DNA from: Mesorhizobium sp. WSM4904
GTDB lineage: Bacteria > Pseudomonadota > Alphaproteobacteria > Rhizobiales > Rhizobiaceae
Assembly: GCF_029674545.1 (NCBI RefSeq)
Contig: NZ_CP121354.1
Location: 5,155,001-5,219,000, forward strand
Direction: 5' to 3'
DNA length: 64,000 nucleotides
Shown here: positions 8,190 through 16,869 of the stretch, piece after piece
Position numbering within the stretch: position 1 is the first letter of the stretch
How the letters are laid out: each line of letters begins with the position of its first letter
Position numbers and translations under genes: made by a program
Notes under the pieces: generated by a model
What the model was told of the DNA's origin: nothing
Databases searched by the model: none
What the model saw: only the letters and a program-made list of their open reading frames with translations

Positions 8190-8795
8190 TCAGCGAGCGG
8201 CTGTTTCCTGAACGTCGAACACATAGGTGAGGATAGCCACGCCCGTTGTGGTTACGACGTGGCTCGACAGTTTGAGCCTCGAGGGCACCTGCCCAGCTTC
8301 GAAAAGGCGAATGCCTTCGCCCAGCACCAGCGGATGGATCATCAACATCAGTTCGTCGACGAGCCCATGCTGCATCAGCGTGCGCAACAACGCACCGCTG
8401 CCGAACATGATCAGCGACTTGTCGTGATCTTGCTTGAGCTCGCGCACGGTCGCCGCCGCCTCGCCGGAGAGCAACGTCGAATTCTCCCAGAGGAGCGCGT
8501 AACGCGCGTCATGGGAAACGACGAACTTGCTCACGTCGGTCAGCGCTTTTGTCATCGGACTGGCAGGCTGGCGGACCGCCCAGCCTTCGTAGAGATCCTC
8601 ATAGGTCGTTCGGCCAGCGAGCAGCGACCATCCGCCGGCCATGGCTCGGCCAATGGCCTCCTGCATCTTGAGGTCGCTGCCAGGATTGCCCCAGCCGCCG
8701 TGTTCGAAACCATTGCGCGTGTCTTCGTCGGCACGCGCCGGCGCCTGGAAAACACCGTCGAGGGTCAGATGCTCGATGGCGACGATCCGTGCCAC
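8190..8795 (-). CDS. RibD C-terminal domain / dihydrofolate-reductase-fold protein
   Basis: A 201-residue member of the stand-alone RibD_C (YwjB/YyaP-like) group: MARIVAIEHLTLDGVFQAP at the N-terminus, GGWSLLAGRTTYEDLYEGW (about 54-72), SKFVVSH, LIMFGSGALLRTLMQHGLVDEL and the tail HPLVLGEGIRLF. These proteins have the DHFR-like fold and usually bind NADPH; the physiological substrate is generally unknown. Four bases separate it from the upstream cupin gene on the same strand, so the two are probably cotranscribed. Confidence 0.85.
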   Translation of the reverse strand: MARIVAIEHLTLDGVFQAPARADEDTRNGFEHGGWGNPGSDLKMQEAIGRAMAGGWSLLAGRTTYEDLYEGWAVRQPASPMTKALTDVSKFVVSHDARYALLWENSTLLSGEAAATVRELKQDHDKSLIMFGSGALLRTLMQHGLVDELMLMIHPLVLGEGIRLFEAGQVPSRLKLSSHVVTTTGVAILTYVFDVQETAAR

Positions 8796-8799
8796 TCCG

Positions 8800-9348
8800 T
8801 CAGCCTTCGCTCCACGCCGCTAGCAGCGGGCCTTCGCTGCCATAGACCGGGTCCTTCTCCGGACGGCCGACATTGGGAATCGTGCGCAGCGCCTCGGCGT
8901 GCTGCTCGGCGCGCGTGCACAAATCATAGGTGCCGAAGGGCGGATAGGCGCCGACGACGAGCAAATCGGCCGACGAGGACAGGCGGTGGTGGCCGGTGCC
9001 GGCCGGCAGGATCGCCACGTCGCCGGCCTTGACCGTCAGCACCTCACCCCTCTCGCCGCCGAAGCGTACCTTGGCGTTGCCGCGCGCGATGCCCAGCACT
9101 TCGTGGATGCGCGAATGGTAATGGACGTAGTCATAGATGCCGTTCCGCCAGCCGTCGCCCCAGCCATTCGTGCTGAATAGATCCTCGAAGACGGCCGCCG
9201 GATTGAGATCGTCCGGCAGCGTCACGGCCCCAGGGTAGACGATCATCGGCCAGCGCGGGTGGTTGGGCACAAGGCCGTCGTCCTCGAAGCGGAGGGTGAG
9301 CGGTTCCCGCCGCTCGACAAGTTCCGCAAGTTTCGCTGCTCCTGGCAT
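8800..9348 (-). CDS. cupin-domain protein, YjlB-like
   Basis: A 182-residue single-domain cupin. Motif 1 is YDYVHYHSRIHEVLGIARG (about 74-92), with His ligands and Glu, and motif 2 is LPAGTGHHRL (about 115-124). The N-terminal DGLVPNHPRWPMIVYPGA matches the YjlB group of bacterial cupins of unknown substrate. Likely a metal-binding cytoplasmic protein. Immediately upstream of the RibD_C gene. Confidence 0.85.
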   Translation of the reverse strand: MPGAAKLAELVERREPLTLRFEDDGLVPNHPRWPMIVYPGAVTLPDDLNPAAVFEDLFSTNGWGDGWRNGIYDYVHYHSRIHEVLGIARGNAKVRFGGERGEVLTVKAGDVAILPAGTGHHRLSSSADLLVVGAYPPFGTYDLCTRAEQHAEALRTIPNVGRPEKDPVYGSEGPLLAAWSEG

Positions 9349-9492
9349 GGCGTGACCTTTCCGCCGCTTTCCCGCTCAAGGCACCAGTGCCTCCTGATGA
9401 ACCCGCAAAGCGCGGCCGCTCGATTGCTGACCGTTCTCAACCGGCGGCGGCGCGCTTTGTTCCCGGCGCGCGCCTTGCGGCGGAGCACGTAG

Positions 9493-9845
9493 TCTCCCCC
9501 CATGTGGGCTACGGCATGCACACATTTCCAAGCGGCCGGTCTTTGGCGATAGCGTGCATGGCGGCTTGGCGCATGCATTGTCTAATGTAGCGCTGGTCGA
9601 CCCCCACTCCGTCTCGGCTTCGCCGAGCCACCTCTCCCCCGATCGACGGGGTAGAGGAAAGGCGCCAGGCTTTTTGCCGTCAACGCTCGTCCAGCAAGGC
9701 TCCCTTCCTTTCCCTCCGGAGGGGGGAAAGGTGGCGCTGCGAAGCAGCGACGGATTGGGGGAACCACGTGGCAATCAAGCCGCGCCCCGATCAGTCACGC
9801 CAGTCACAGAAGATGTGTGCATGCCGTAGCCCACGTGGGGAGAGA
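9493..9845. repeat. nested inverted-repeat element
   Basis: Outer arms at 9493-9525 and 9813-9845 are inverted copies (ATGTGTGCATGCCGTAGCCC in the right arm), matching over 22 bases and then with one mismatch and a small indel. An inner inverted repeat runs from about 9599 (CCCCCACTCCGTC...) to 9768 (...GACGGATTGGGGG), with hairpins GGCTTCGCC-type near each end. The inner part resembles mosaic elements at 57643 and 60694 in style but not in exact sequence. Non-coding. Confidence 0.7.
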
Positions 9846-9856
9846 TTGCCAGCAGC

Positions 9857-9928
9857 CTAGATCTCGAGCATGACCTTGATGGCGCGGCGCTCGTCCATGG
9901 CGCGGTGATCGTCGAGGCGCTGCGGCAT
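9857..9928 (-). pseudogene. remnant: C-terminal end of a dehydrogenase-like gene
   Basis: The minus strand reads MPQRLDDHRAMDERRAIKVM then LEI and a stop. The form A-M-D-E-R-R-A-I-K-V is like the C-terminus of zinc-type alcohol dehydrogenases/quinone oxidoreductases. Upstream codons are out of frame and the rest of the gene is missing. The identification is tentative because only ~23 codons survive. Confidence 0.3.
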
Positions 9929-9955
9929 CAGGGCTGATGTTGGACACGGATCAAG

Positions 9956-10318
9956 TCAGTCCGGTAGCGCATCGGCGCGCGGATGCTTGTCGGCCGCGGT
10001 CGAGACGGTCACCTTCTCGCCGGACCTCGAGAACGTGTAGAGCGAGCCCCGGTAGCCCGGCATGGAGAAGGCCACGGAGTCGCGGTCGGCGAGGCCCATG
10101 ACGACGCGCTGCGGATCGCCTCCGCCCTTCGGCGCAAAGGTGGCGGTGACCTCCAGGAGGTCGCCTTTGACCGGGACGTAATAGACCACCATGTCGAGGC
10201 GTCCCTCGTGCAGGCTGCCTGCTTCGATGGGGCGTCCGACGTGGGTTTCCTCGGCAAAGACCGGCGTCGCCACCAACAGCGTGGCCAGGAGCGATGCGCC
10301 CAGGGTTCTGCGGATCAT
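9956..10318 (-). CDS. small secreted protein, divergent from TetR regulator
   Basis: A 120-residue protein with a clear signal peptide (RRTLGASLLATLLVATPVFA, residues 3-22, cleavage before EETH). The mature part is one beta-rich domain with no Cys. ATG at 10318 is selected over an upstream start because of its AGGAGA site. It is transcribed divergently from the TetR regulator at 10526, and both promoters carry long-spaced palindromes with the same half-site, so it is probably the regulator's target. Function unknown. Confidence 0.75.
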   Translation of the reverse strand: MIRRTLGASLLATLLVATPVFAEETHVGRPIEAGSLHEGRLDMVVYYVPVKGDLLEVTATFAPKGGGDPQRVVMGLADRDSVAFSMPGYRGSLYTFSRSGEKVTVSTAADKHPRADALPD

Positions 10319-10336
10319 CTTCGTATCTCCTCTTGT

Positions 10337-10383
10337 TAGATTTCGATCGAACTCTATACTATATAGATGTCGAGTGAAATCTA
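10337..10383. promoter_or_regulatory. candidate operator 1 (TetR)
   Basis: TAGATTTCG at 10337-10345 is mirrored by GAAATCTA at 10376-10383, with an AT-rich centre (CTATACTATATAG) between. It lies 20 bases before the start of the secreted-protein gene, where a repressor would block transcription. The half-site matches operator 2. Confidence 0.6.
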
Positions 10384-10460
10384 AAAAAGGAGAGGCTTTC
10401 AGTCCGCGGCAAGCCGACGCACCGATCACGCGGCGAGCCGTCTGTTTCGCATCCCCTTGA

Positions 10461-10509
10461 TAGATTGCGTTCGGTCTCTAATTGAGATATAGATTTTGTA
10501 CGCAATCTA
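10461..10509. promoter_or_regulatory. candidate operator 2 (TetR autoregulation)
   Basis: TAGATTGCGT at 10461-10470 is an exact inverted match of ACGCAATCTA at 10500-10509; an extra TAGATTTT half lies inside. It ends 16 bases before the regulator start. The spacing is about one helical turn longer than a usual TetR operator, so each half may instead be part of a separate site. Confidence 0.6.
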
Positions 10510-10525
10510 AGAATGGAGACCGACG

Positions 10526-11104
10526 ATGCGCGTGAGCCGCATTCAGGCCGAGAAGAACCGACAAACCGTGATCGACGTGGCCAGCCGGCTTTTTCGGGAG
10601 CACGGCTTCGACGGCATCGGCCTCAAGGATCTGATGAAGGGCGCCGGGCTGACCCAAGGCGCCTTCTATAAGCAGTTCGCGTCGAAGGAGGATTTGGCTG
10701 CCCAGGCATCCAGGCGGGCGATGGAGAGCGCTGCCGACCGATGGGCGGCGGCGACCGCAGCGAATCCTGGCGATCCGCTTGGGGCGGTCATCGCATTCTA
10801 CCTCAGCATGGACCATCGCGAGGAAAGGATGGACGGCTGCCCGGTCGCGGCGCTCGGCTCGGATGCCGCCAGGCAAGGGACCGACGTGAAGGCGTCGTTC
10901 GAAGCCGGCATCAAGGGGTATCTCGAAATCATCGGCCGTTTGATTGGCGAGACCGACGGCGAGAAGCCCAATGGCAAGGCCATGGCCGTCCTCTCGACGA
11001 TGGTCGGTGCGGTGGTCCTCTCGCGCGTCGTCAACGACCCCGACCTCGCTCAGGGCTTTCTGGATGCGGCGACCGAACAGGTGCGCGACACCGTCGCCGC
11101 TTGA
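10526..11104 (+). CDS. TetR/AcrR family transcriptional regulator
   Basis: A 192-residue TetR-type repressor. The N-terminal HTH covers about residues 10-55 (VIDVASRLFREHGFDGIGLK, then LTQGAFYKQFASKEDL). The C-terminal ligand domain resembles the group with the CPVAALGSDAAR segment seen in many TetR regulators of electrophile or solvent responses. Two palindromes with the same half-site lie in the shared intergenic region with the divergent secreted-protein gene, consistent with autoregulation. The KAS II and SDR genes downstream may belong to the same transcript (39-base gap). Confidence 0.9.
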   Translation: MRVSRIQAEKNRQTVIDVASRLFREHGFDGIGLKDLMKGAGLTQGAFYKQFASKEDLAAQASRRAMESAADRWAAATAANPGDPLGAVIAFYLSMDHREERMDGCPVAALGSDAARQGTDVKASFEAGIKGYLEIIGRLIGETDGEKPNGKAMAVLSTMVGAVVLSRVVNDPDLAQGFLDAATEQVRDTVAA

Positions 11105-11143
11105 ACGGCGCCGGGCCGGCGCTTCAGATTGATAGGAGCATAG

Positions 11144-12442
11144 ATGCGACGGATAGTCGTAACAGGCATGGGCGCGGTCACGCCCCTGGCCGCGGATGTC
11201 GAGACTTCGTGGTCGCGCCTCCTGGCCGGCCGCTCCGGCATCCGCAGGCTTGCGGACGACGTGGTGGCAGATTTGCCCGCCAAGATCGGCGGCGTGGTTC
11301 CCTCCCTGGAGGAAGACCCCGAAGCCGGCCTCGATGCGAATGCCTTCCTGGCGCCAAAGGACCAGCGCAAGATCGACCGCTTCATTCTCTTCGCTCTGGC
11401 GGCGGCGGAAGAGGCACTTGCCCGGGCGAAATGGAAGCCGGCCTCGGAAGATGAACGGATCCGTACCGCGACGATCATTGCTTCAGGTGTCGGCGGGTTC
11501 CCTGCCATAACCGAGGCGGTGCGGACGGTCGACCAGCGTGGCGTTCGGCGTCTTTCGCCTTTCACGGTGCCGTCTTTCCTTGTGAACCTCGCGGCAGGCC
11601 ACATCTCGATCCGCCACGGCTTCAAAGGCCACATCGGCGCACCGGTGACGGCATGCGCCGCCGGCATCCAGGCTATCGGCGATGCGGCTCGCATCATCCG
11701 CGCCGATGAAGCCGATATCGCCGTGTGCGGCGGCACCGAAGCATGCATGAACGTCGTCAGTCTGGGCGGCTTTGCGGCGGCACGCTCGCTTTCAACCTCT
11801 TACAATCACCGTCCCGACCAGGCCTCCCGTCCGTTCGACGTATCGCGGGACGGCTTCGTCATGGGCGAAGGCGCCGGCATCCTGGTCATCGAGGAATTGA
11901 ACCATGCGCTGGCGCGCGGCGCCAAACCGCTCGCCGAGGTGGTCGGCTACGGCACCACGGCGGATGCGCATCATGTTACGTCCGGTCCCGAGGACGGGGA
12001 TGGCGCGCGCCGTGCCATGGAGATCGCGATCGCCCAGGCTGGCATTTCACCACGTGAGATCAGCCACCTCAACGCACACGCGACCTCCACGCCGGTGGGC
12101 GACCTGGGCGAAATCGAAGCGATCAAAAGCGTCTTCGGCGCGGATTTCTCGATAGCCGTCAGCGGAACGAAGTCGGCGACCGGACACCTGCTCGGGGCCG
12201 CCGGCGGGCTTGGCGCGATCTTCACGATCCTGGCGCTCAGGGATCAGGTAGCGCCGCCGACCCTCAATCTGAGCGCCCCCGATCCGGCAGCCGACGGAAT
12301 AGACTTCGTGGCCAACCGCGCCCGGCCGATGGAGATGGATTACGCGATCGCCAACGGTTTCGGCTTCGGAGGCGTCAACGCCAGCGCCCTGTTCAGGCGC
12401 TGGGACGGACACAATGTGAGCGGTCGAGCAGCTCCCGGCTGA
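11144..12442 (+). CDS. beta-ketoacyl-ACP synthase II (FabF-type)
   Basis: A 432-residue KAS II with all catalytic residues: Cys171 (VTACAAG), His312 (NAHATSTPVGD), Lys343 and His348 (KSATGHLLGAAGG). It condenses malonyl-ACP with an acyl-ACP. The housekeeping fabF usually lies with acpP/fabG; here it is next to a TetR gene and an SDR, so it may be an accessory enzyme for a special fatty acid or lipid modification, with the SDR acting as ketoreductase. That pairing is inference. I give no symbol because paralogues are common in rhizobia. Confidence 0.9.
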   Translation: MRRIVVTGMGAVTPLAADVETSWSRLLAGRSGIRRLADDVVADLPAKIGGVVPSLEEDPEAGLDANAFLAPKDQRKIDRFILFALAAAEEALARAKWKPASEDERIRTATIIASGVGGFPAITEAVRTVDQRGVRRLSPFTVPSFLVNLAAGHISIRHGFKGHIGAPVTACAAGIQAIGDAARIIRADEADIAVCGGTEACMNVVSLGGFAAARSLSTSYNHRPDQASRPFDVSRDGFVMGEGAGILVIEELNHALARGAKPLAEVVGYGTTADAHHVTSGPEDGDGARRAMEIAIAQAGISPREISHLNAHATSTPVGDLGEIEAIKSVFGADFSIAVSGTKSATGHLLGAAGGLGAIFTILALRDQVAPPTLNLSAPDPAADGIDFVANRARPMEMDYAIANGFGFGGVNASALFRRWDGHNVSGRAAPG

Positions 12443-12501
12443 CGCTTTCGGTCCGGACTTCCTGCTTCTCCAATCCAACCAACCCAAAGAAAGTGATCTC
12501 C

Positions 12502-13317
12502 ATGAACAAAACCAATCCTGGGGTCGCCATCGTCACAGGGGCATCCTCCGGCATCGGGCATGCAACGGCCAAGGCTCTGCAGAACGCGGGCTTTCGCGTG
12601 TTCGGAACCAGCCGTCGCGCGGCACCGGCAAAATCCGACGGCGTCACCATGCTGACCTGCGATGTGACCGACGACGCGTCCGTGGCGAAGCTGGTCGACG
12701 AGGTGCTGGCCGAGGCGGGGCGCATCGACTTGCTCGTCAACAATGCCGGCATGGGCCTGCTTGGCGGCGCTGAGGAATCCTCGACCGCGCAGGCTCGGGC
12801 TTTGTTCGACGTGAATGTCTTCGGCGTCATCCGGATGACCAACGCGGTGCTGCCGACCATGCGACGGCAAGGAAAGGGCAGAATCGTGAATTTGAGCTCG
12901 GTGCAGGGATTCATCCCGGCTCCCTATTTCGCGCTCTATTCGTCGACCAAGCACGCCGTAGAAGGCTATTCCGAATCGCTTGACCACGAACTGCGGCCGT
13001 TCGGAATTCGCGTCGCTTTGGTCGAGCCGGCCTATACCCGCACCTCCTTCGAAGACAATCTCGCCAGGCCGGACCAGTTGCTCGATATCTATGACGCCGC
13101 GCGCGCCGGCATGACCACAGCCGTGCGGAAAGCGATCGAAAAAGGCGATGCGCCCGAAGTGGTCGCCAACACCGTCTTGGCGGCCGCGACCGATCCCACT
13201 CCGAAGCGGCGCTATGCGGCGGGAAAAACGGCGCGCCAGGTCAGTCTCCTGCGCCGCTTCGTCCCCGCGTCAGCATTCGACAAGAGCCTGCGAAAGCAGC
13301 TCGGGCTGCCGGTCTGA
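12502..13317 (+). CDS. short-chain dehydrogenase/reductase (classical SDR)
   Basis: A 271-residue classical SDR: cofactor motif TGASSGIG (12-19), NNAG (80-83), Ser132/133, and the YSSTK catalytic pair Tyr146-Lys150. The C-terminal tail (~residues 190-271) is longer than in FabG and resembles the group acting on larger lipid or retinol-like substrates. ATG at 12502 is preferred to GTG at 12493 because the nucleotide-binding strand starts eight residues later. Located 59 bases after the KAS II gene, same strand. Confidence 0.85.
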   Translation: MNKTNPGVAIVTGASSGIGHATAKALQNAGFRVFGTSRRAAPAKSDGVTMLTCDVTDDASVAKLVDEVLAEAGRIDLLVNNAGMGLLGGAEESSTAQARALFDVNVFGVIRMTNAVLPTMRRQGKGRIVNLSSVQGFIPAPYFALYSSTKHAVEGYSESLDHELRPFGIRVALVEPAYTRTSFEDNLARPDQLLDIYDAARAGMTTAVRKAIEKGDAPEVVANTVLAAATDPTPKRRYAAGKTARQVSLLRRFVPASAFDKSLRKQLGLPV

Positions 13318-13432
13318 TATCCGAGCCGGCGCAGCCTTCGTCGGCGATGAGGGTCGTCATCGACCCGCCTCGGCGTCGTGGTTGAGCAGTTGCAGTCGGA
13401 TCGAGGCCGTTGGCCATCGCGACGCTCGCCGC

Positions 13433-15427
13433 TCAGGCAGCGCTGCCGGTTCGGCGTGACGGTATGGGATCGAGGGAGGCTTTGGCCGAGTCGTCGAAAC
13501 GCTTTGCTTCGAAGGCAAGAGCGTCGTGCATGGGAAGCGCTGCCGAGAAGAGGAAGCCCTGCACGATCGTGCAATCGAGCGAGCGCAGGATCAGGCGATC
13601 GGCATCGGTTTCCACGCCCTCCGCCATCACCTCTATGCCCAGCGTTCGCCCGAGATCGATGACGGCCTTGACCAGAGCCTGGTCTTCCACGGACCTGGCC
13701 AGATCGCGAACGAAGTCCTTGTCGATCTTGATCTTGCGGATGCGGCTGTCCTTCAGTGAAACCAGGGTCGAGAAGCCGGTGCCGAAATCGTCGAGCACGA
13801 TCGATATGCCCGCGTCGGCCAGGCGCTCCAGCTTTTCGTCGACCCTGTCGCGATCCACGGGTGCCTCTTCCGTGATCTCCAGCTCGAGCATCGCCGCCGG
13901 GACATTCCTTGCCTGGAGGCCGCCCAGTATCATATCGTCGACATTGCCTGCCTCGAGTTCGCGCGGCGAAAGATTCATCGCGACGCGCACATCCCGGCGC
14001 CCGTTCCTCGCCAGCTCCTCGATCATGGAGCAGCAATTGAGAAACACCGTCTCCGTCAGCAGGGAAAGCAGGCCGGTTTCGCGCGCCGCGGTGACGATCT
14101 CGGGCGGGGCAATGGCCCCATGAAGCGGGTGCTGCCACCGCAGCAGCGCTTCGAAACCGACCACAGCGTGGGTATCCAGCCGCACGATGGGCTGGAACCA
14201 TGGGCAAAGCGTGCCCGCTTCGATGGCTCCGCGCAGGTCGCGCTCGATGCACTGCTTGCGTTCGAGCCCGTGGTCGAGCTCGGCATCGAAGAGGCAGTAT
14301 TCGTTCCTGCCGCCGCGCTTGGCCGCATAAAGCGCGAAATCCGCGCGCAGCAGCATCTCCGTCAATTGCGGTTTCTCCGACACGTAGATGCCGATCGACG
14401 CGCCGACGCGCACCGAATTCAACACCGGATCCGGATCGGCGATGGCCGCGATGATCGCTGATGCAAGTCCGTCGGCCGAATGCCGGGACATCGAGGCGGG
14501 AAAGAGCAGCACGAACTCGTCGCCGCCGATGCGCGCGATCGTTGCCTCCGGCGGGGCATGGTTCTCGATCCTGCGAGCGACCCGGACCAAAAGGTCGTCC
14601 CCAATATTGTGACCATAGGTGTCGTTGACCGATTTGCAGCCGTCGAGGTCGATCAGCATGGCCACGAACGGACCGTCGGAACGCCCCAGTTGCGAGATAG
14701 CCCGCTCCAGCCCATACCTGTTGAGCAAATTCGTCAGCGGATCCCGCCTGGAGTTTTGTTCCATCCGGGCGGCGAATGCCCTCGCCTCGTATTTGAGACG
14801 GCTCGTCTCCCGGAAGCGGGCCTGCCCGAGTAGCGAGCTTCTGATCATTCCCGCGAGAAAAAGCAGGACGGTGAAACCGAGGACGTAATTTTCGATATTG
14901 CCTTTCGCCAGCACGCACGCAGCGCTGACCAGCAGCGGCAGCGTCATGAAGTTGATCGAAGCCGGCGCGTATGATGCTCCATAGGTGACCGAACCGGCCG
15001 ACAGACCTGCAAGGACGATCAGATAGAGCGGCGCCTGGGACGTGGTGTACCCGTCCGACAGCACGGCCAGAAAAGACCACGCGATGCCGGATGCCAGAGC
15101 CAGCAGCCCGTAAAGCGAAAGCCGGGCGGCGACCGGCTTCAACCCGCCATCGGGCCTATCATCGGGAACGTCCGCCCGGGCGAGGGCAAGCCCTATGCGG
15201 GCGCCATTTATGACGCTGACGGCCGCGAACCACACCAGTGCCGCAAGGCCGACGCCCGAGAGCATCAGCACGGCCAGGATCAGGGCCGACAGCACCGTGC
15301 CGATGGGCATCGAAATGAAGAGCCCCATCCTGAGATCGGCGAGTTGGTCCCTCAGGATTCCCGCTTCCACGGTTTCGCTTTGCCCCTCGGGGGCAGAACC
15401 TGGGCCAGGTTGCTCGGAATCGCTCAT
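13433..15427 (-). CDS. membrane GGDEF-EAL cyclic-di-GMP protein
   Basis: A 664-residue protein. Residues ~35-200 hold five to six transmembrane helices in a MASE-like sensor region. The diguanylate cyclase domain has an intact GGDEF (301-305) but no RxxD inhibitory site before it. The phosphodiesterase domain has intact EAL (426-428, FEALLRWQHP), DDFGTGFS and EGVET, so both activities are possible. It likely sets local c-di-GMP for the switch between motility and surface attachment; the glycosyltransferase patch is next door on the other strand. Confidence 0.9.
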   Translation of the reverse strand: MSDSEQPGPGSAPEGQSETVEAGILRDQLADLRMGLFISMPIGTVLSALILAVLMLSGVGLAALVWFAAVSVINGARIGLALARADVPDDRPDGGLKPVAARLSLYGLLALASGIAWSFLAVLSDGYTTSQAPLYLIVLAGLSAGSVTYGASYAPASINFMTLPLLVSAACVLAKGNIENYVLGFTVLLFLAGMIRSSLLGQARFRETSRLKYEARAFAARMEQNSRRDPLTNLLNRYGLERAISQLGRSDGPFVAMLIDLDGCKSVNDTYGHNIGDDLLVRVARRIENHAPPEATIARIGGDEFVLLFPASMSRHSADGLASAIIAAIADPDPVLNSVRVGASIGIYVSEKPQLTEMLLRADFALYAAKRGGRNEYCLFDAELDHGLERKQCIERDLRGAIEAGTLCPWFQPIVRLDTHAVVGFEALLRWQHPLHGAIAPPEIVTAARETGLLSLLTETVFLNCCSMIEELARNGRRDVRVAMNLSPRELEAGNVDDMILGGLQARNVPAAMLELEITEEAPVDRDRVDEKLERLADAGISIVLDDFGTGFSTLVSLKDSRIRKIKIDKDFVRDLARSVEDQALVKAVIDLGRTLGIEVMAEGVETDADRLILRSLDCTIVQGFLFSAALPMHDALAFEAKRFDDSAKASLDPIPSRRTGSAA

Positions 15428-15708
15428 ATGCCAGGTGGCTAAACCAGTGGCATGAAAATCGCGTTAAGGATTTCAGCGGCTTACGGCGCTCTATCTAGCC
15501 TGACGGGGCCGGTGCGAACGGCAAAATTGGGTCGCAAGCGGACCTCGAACGCGATCTCCTGCCTGCTCGGTCAGATCAGTCCACGGTCGTTCCAGATCCA
15601 GGCGCACCCCATCGCTGCCGTGAGCCAAAACAGGCCGGCCTTGGCGCCAGTTCCGGCTCTTCGGTTGACTGCAGCTGCTGTCGGCAATATTGATCTAGCG
15701 GGGACTTA
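15428..15708. other. intergenic between GGDEF-EAL gene and decayed glycosyltransferase
   Basis: A plus-strand frame at 15452-15709 is open but shows no motif or ribosome-binding site. This stretch probably holds the promoter of the minus-strand GGDEF-EAL gene and the lost 5' part of the GT2 gene that follows. Confidence 0.4.
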
Positions 15709-16147
15709 ATGCGGGCGGTGTCAAAGCAAATGCTTGTGGGGGCGGATCGTGCCGTTTTTTGGTGCGATGCAATACAATTTTTCGATTTGGCGAAGGTTGT
15801 GGCGTTTTTCGTGCGCCTTCCCTCGCATCGACTGTCGGACTATCGCTCATTGATTTGGCTGTGCATAAAGGGTTGCAGTCGCGCGCGCTGGAAAGCCGAT
15901 GCACGCGTCGCTTGGGGCTTTGACGAAACATTTGTCGAGTGGGGCACGCAGGATGCGAACTTCCGTCTTCCGCCTGCATGACGAGGATATCATCCGGCGA
16001 CCCGGCGCCAGAGCGGAGGTGCTGCCCCTTTGGCACAAACCTGCCGATCGCAGCCGCACCGCCGCGAATGAGGGGATCGTGCTTGGCAAAATAGCAGCCG
16101 CTCATACCCGCGAAAGCGCAGGTCAGACGGCGAGCATTGTCCCATGA
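15709..16147 (+). pseudogene. decayed family-2 glycosyltransferase (C-terminal part, frameshifted)
   Basis: In one frame KGCSRARWKADARVAWGFDE then FVEWGTQDANF (ending about 15963) matches the galactosyltransferase C-terminal pattern KGCNMAFWR..L..VNGFDE.F.GWG.ED.EF. After a one-base shift near 15965 the plus-2 frame continues LPLWHKPADRSRTAANEG, matching the HLWHP..DRS...N ending of the same family. The catalytic N-terminal half is missing. The stop TGA of the shifted frame overlaps the ATG of the next gene (ATGA at 16144), a relic of translational coupling to the GT32-like gene. Confidence 0.65.
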
Positions 16148-16869
16148 ATATACCCAGGAATCTCGGTCACATCTGGATTGGGCCCAAGGTCGCTCCGACA
16201 GCGTGGATGCGGACGTGGATCGACAGGCATCCCGGCTGGAACTACACGCTTTACGACAATGATTTCCTGAACGGCGGAGAGTTCAGGACCGGACCTCAGA
16301 TCAACGAGTACATGAAGCGGGGATGGTATGCCGGCGCCGCCGATTTGCTGCGCTACGAAATACTGTACAGGCATGGCGGCTACATCGCCGGCGCAGACAG
16401 TATTTGCGTCAATCCCATCGATGAATTGTTCGACAACGGAGGCGAGCTCTACACCGTCTATGAGAACGAGTTTCTAAGAGGACAACTGGTTGCCCCCATC
16501 GTGGCGTCAGCGCCAAACCATCCTTTCCTGAAGGAAATCATCGACCGCCTGTCGAGAATACCGCCGCAGCAGCTTGATCATCCTTGGCGTCAAACAGGCA
16601 ATCTCTTTGTTGCCGAGCTCATAGAAGAACTCCGCCCCGAGATTGTCATCTGGCCTTCTCACACCCTTATCCCGGAGCACTTCCTCGGCCGGAAATATAC
16701 CGGGCCGGGAAAAATCTATGCCCATCAGAAATTCGGAGAGACGACAGGCGCGTACAAATTCGGATCGCTGGTTGACAAAATTCGCGAAATTCCCCGCTCG
16801 CTCTATGCCTCTTCCGCGAGGAAAAGGCTGAGGGCACTGAAGGCGTCGGCGGCCAAAGACCATGGATAG
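16144..16869 (+). CDS. GT32-like glycosyltransferase (DXD-region family)
   Basis: A 241-residue protein of the Gly_transf_sug (OCH1/GT32-like) fold: PRNLGHIWIGPKVAP at the N-terminus, AGAADLLRYEILYRHGGYI (about 62-80), then PIDELF. The position of the usual DXD metal motif reads GAD (GADSICV), so the first Asp is replaced by Gly; members with this change may bind metal differently or be impaired. Probable role is adding a sugar to lipopolysaccharide or a surface glycan. It overlaps the next gene by eight bases. Confidence 0.8.
   Translation: MNIPRNLGHIWIGPKVAPTAWMRTWIDRHPGWNYTLYDNDFLNGGEFRTGPQINEYMKRGWYAGAADLLRYEILYRHGGYIAGADSICVNPIDELFDNGGELYTVYENEFLRGQLVAPIVASAPNHPFLKEIIDRLSRIPPQQLDHPWRQTGNLFVAELIEELRPEIVIWPSHTLIPEHFLGRKYTGPGKIYAHQKFGETTGAYKFGSLVDKIREIPRSLYASSARKRLRALKASAAKDHG

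Larger units (their letters stand above)
9349..9955. other. repeat-rich intergenic region with a gene remnant
   Basis: No intact gene. It holds nested inverted repeats (9493-9845) and, just right of them, the last codons of a decayed gene (9857-9928). The content suggests a site of repeated insertion or rearrangement. Confidence 0.6.

Noticed and set aside
15452-15709. 85-codon plus-strand frame
   Set aside because: No ribosome-binding site or recognisable sequence; probably promoter and lost 5' part of the GT2 remnant.
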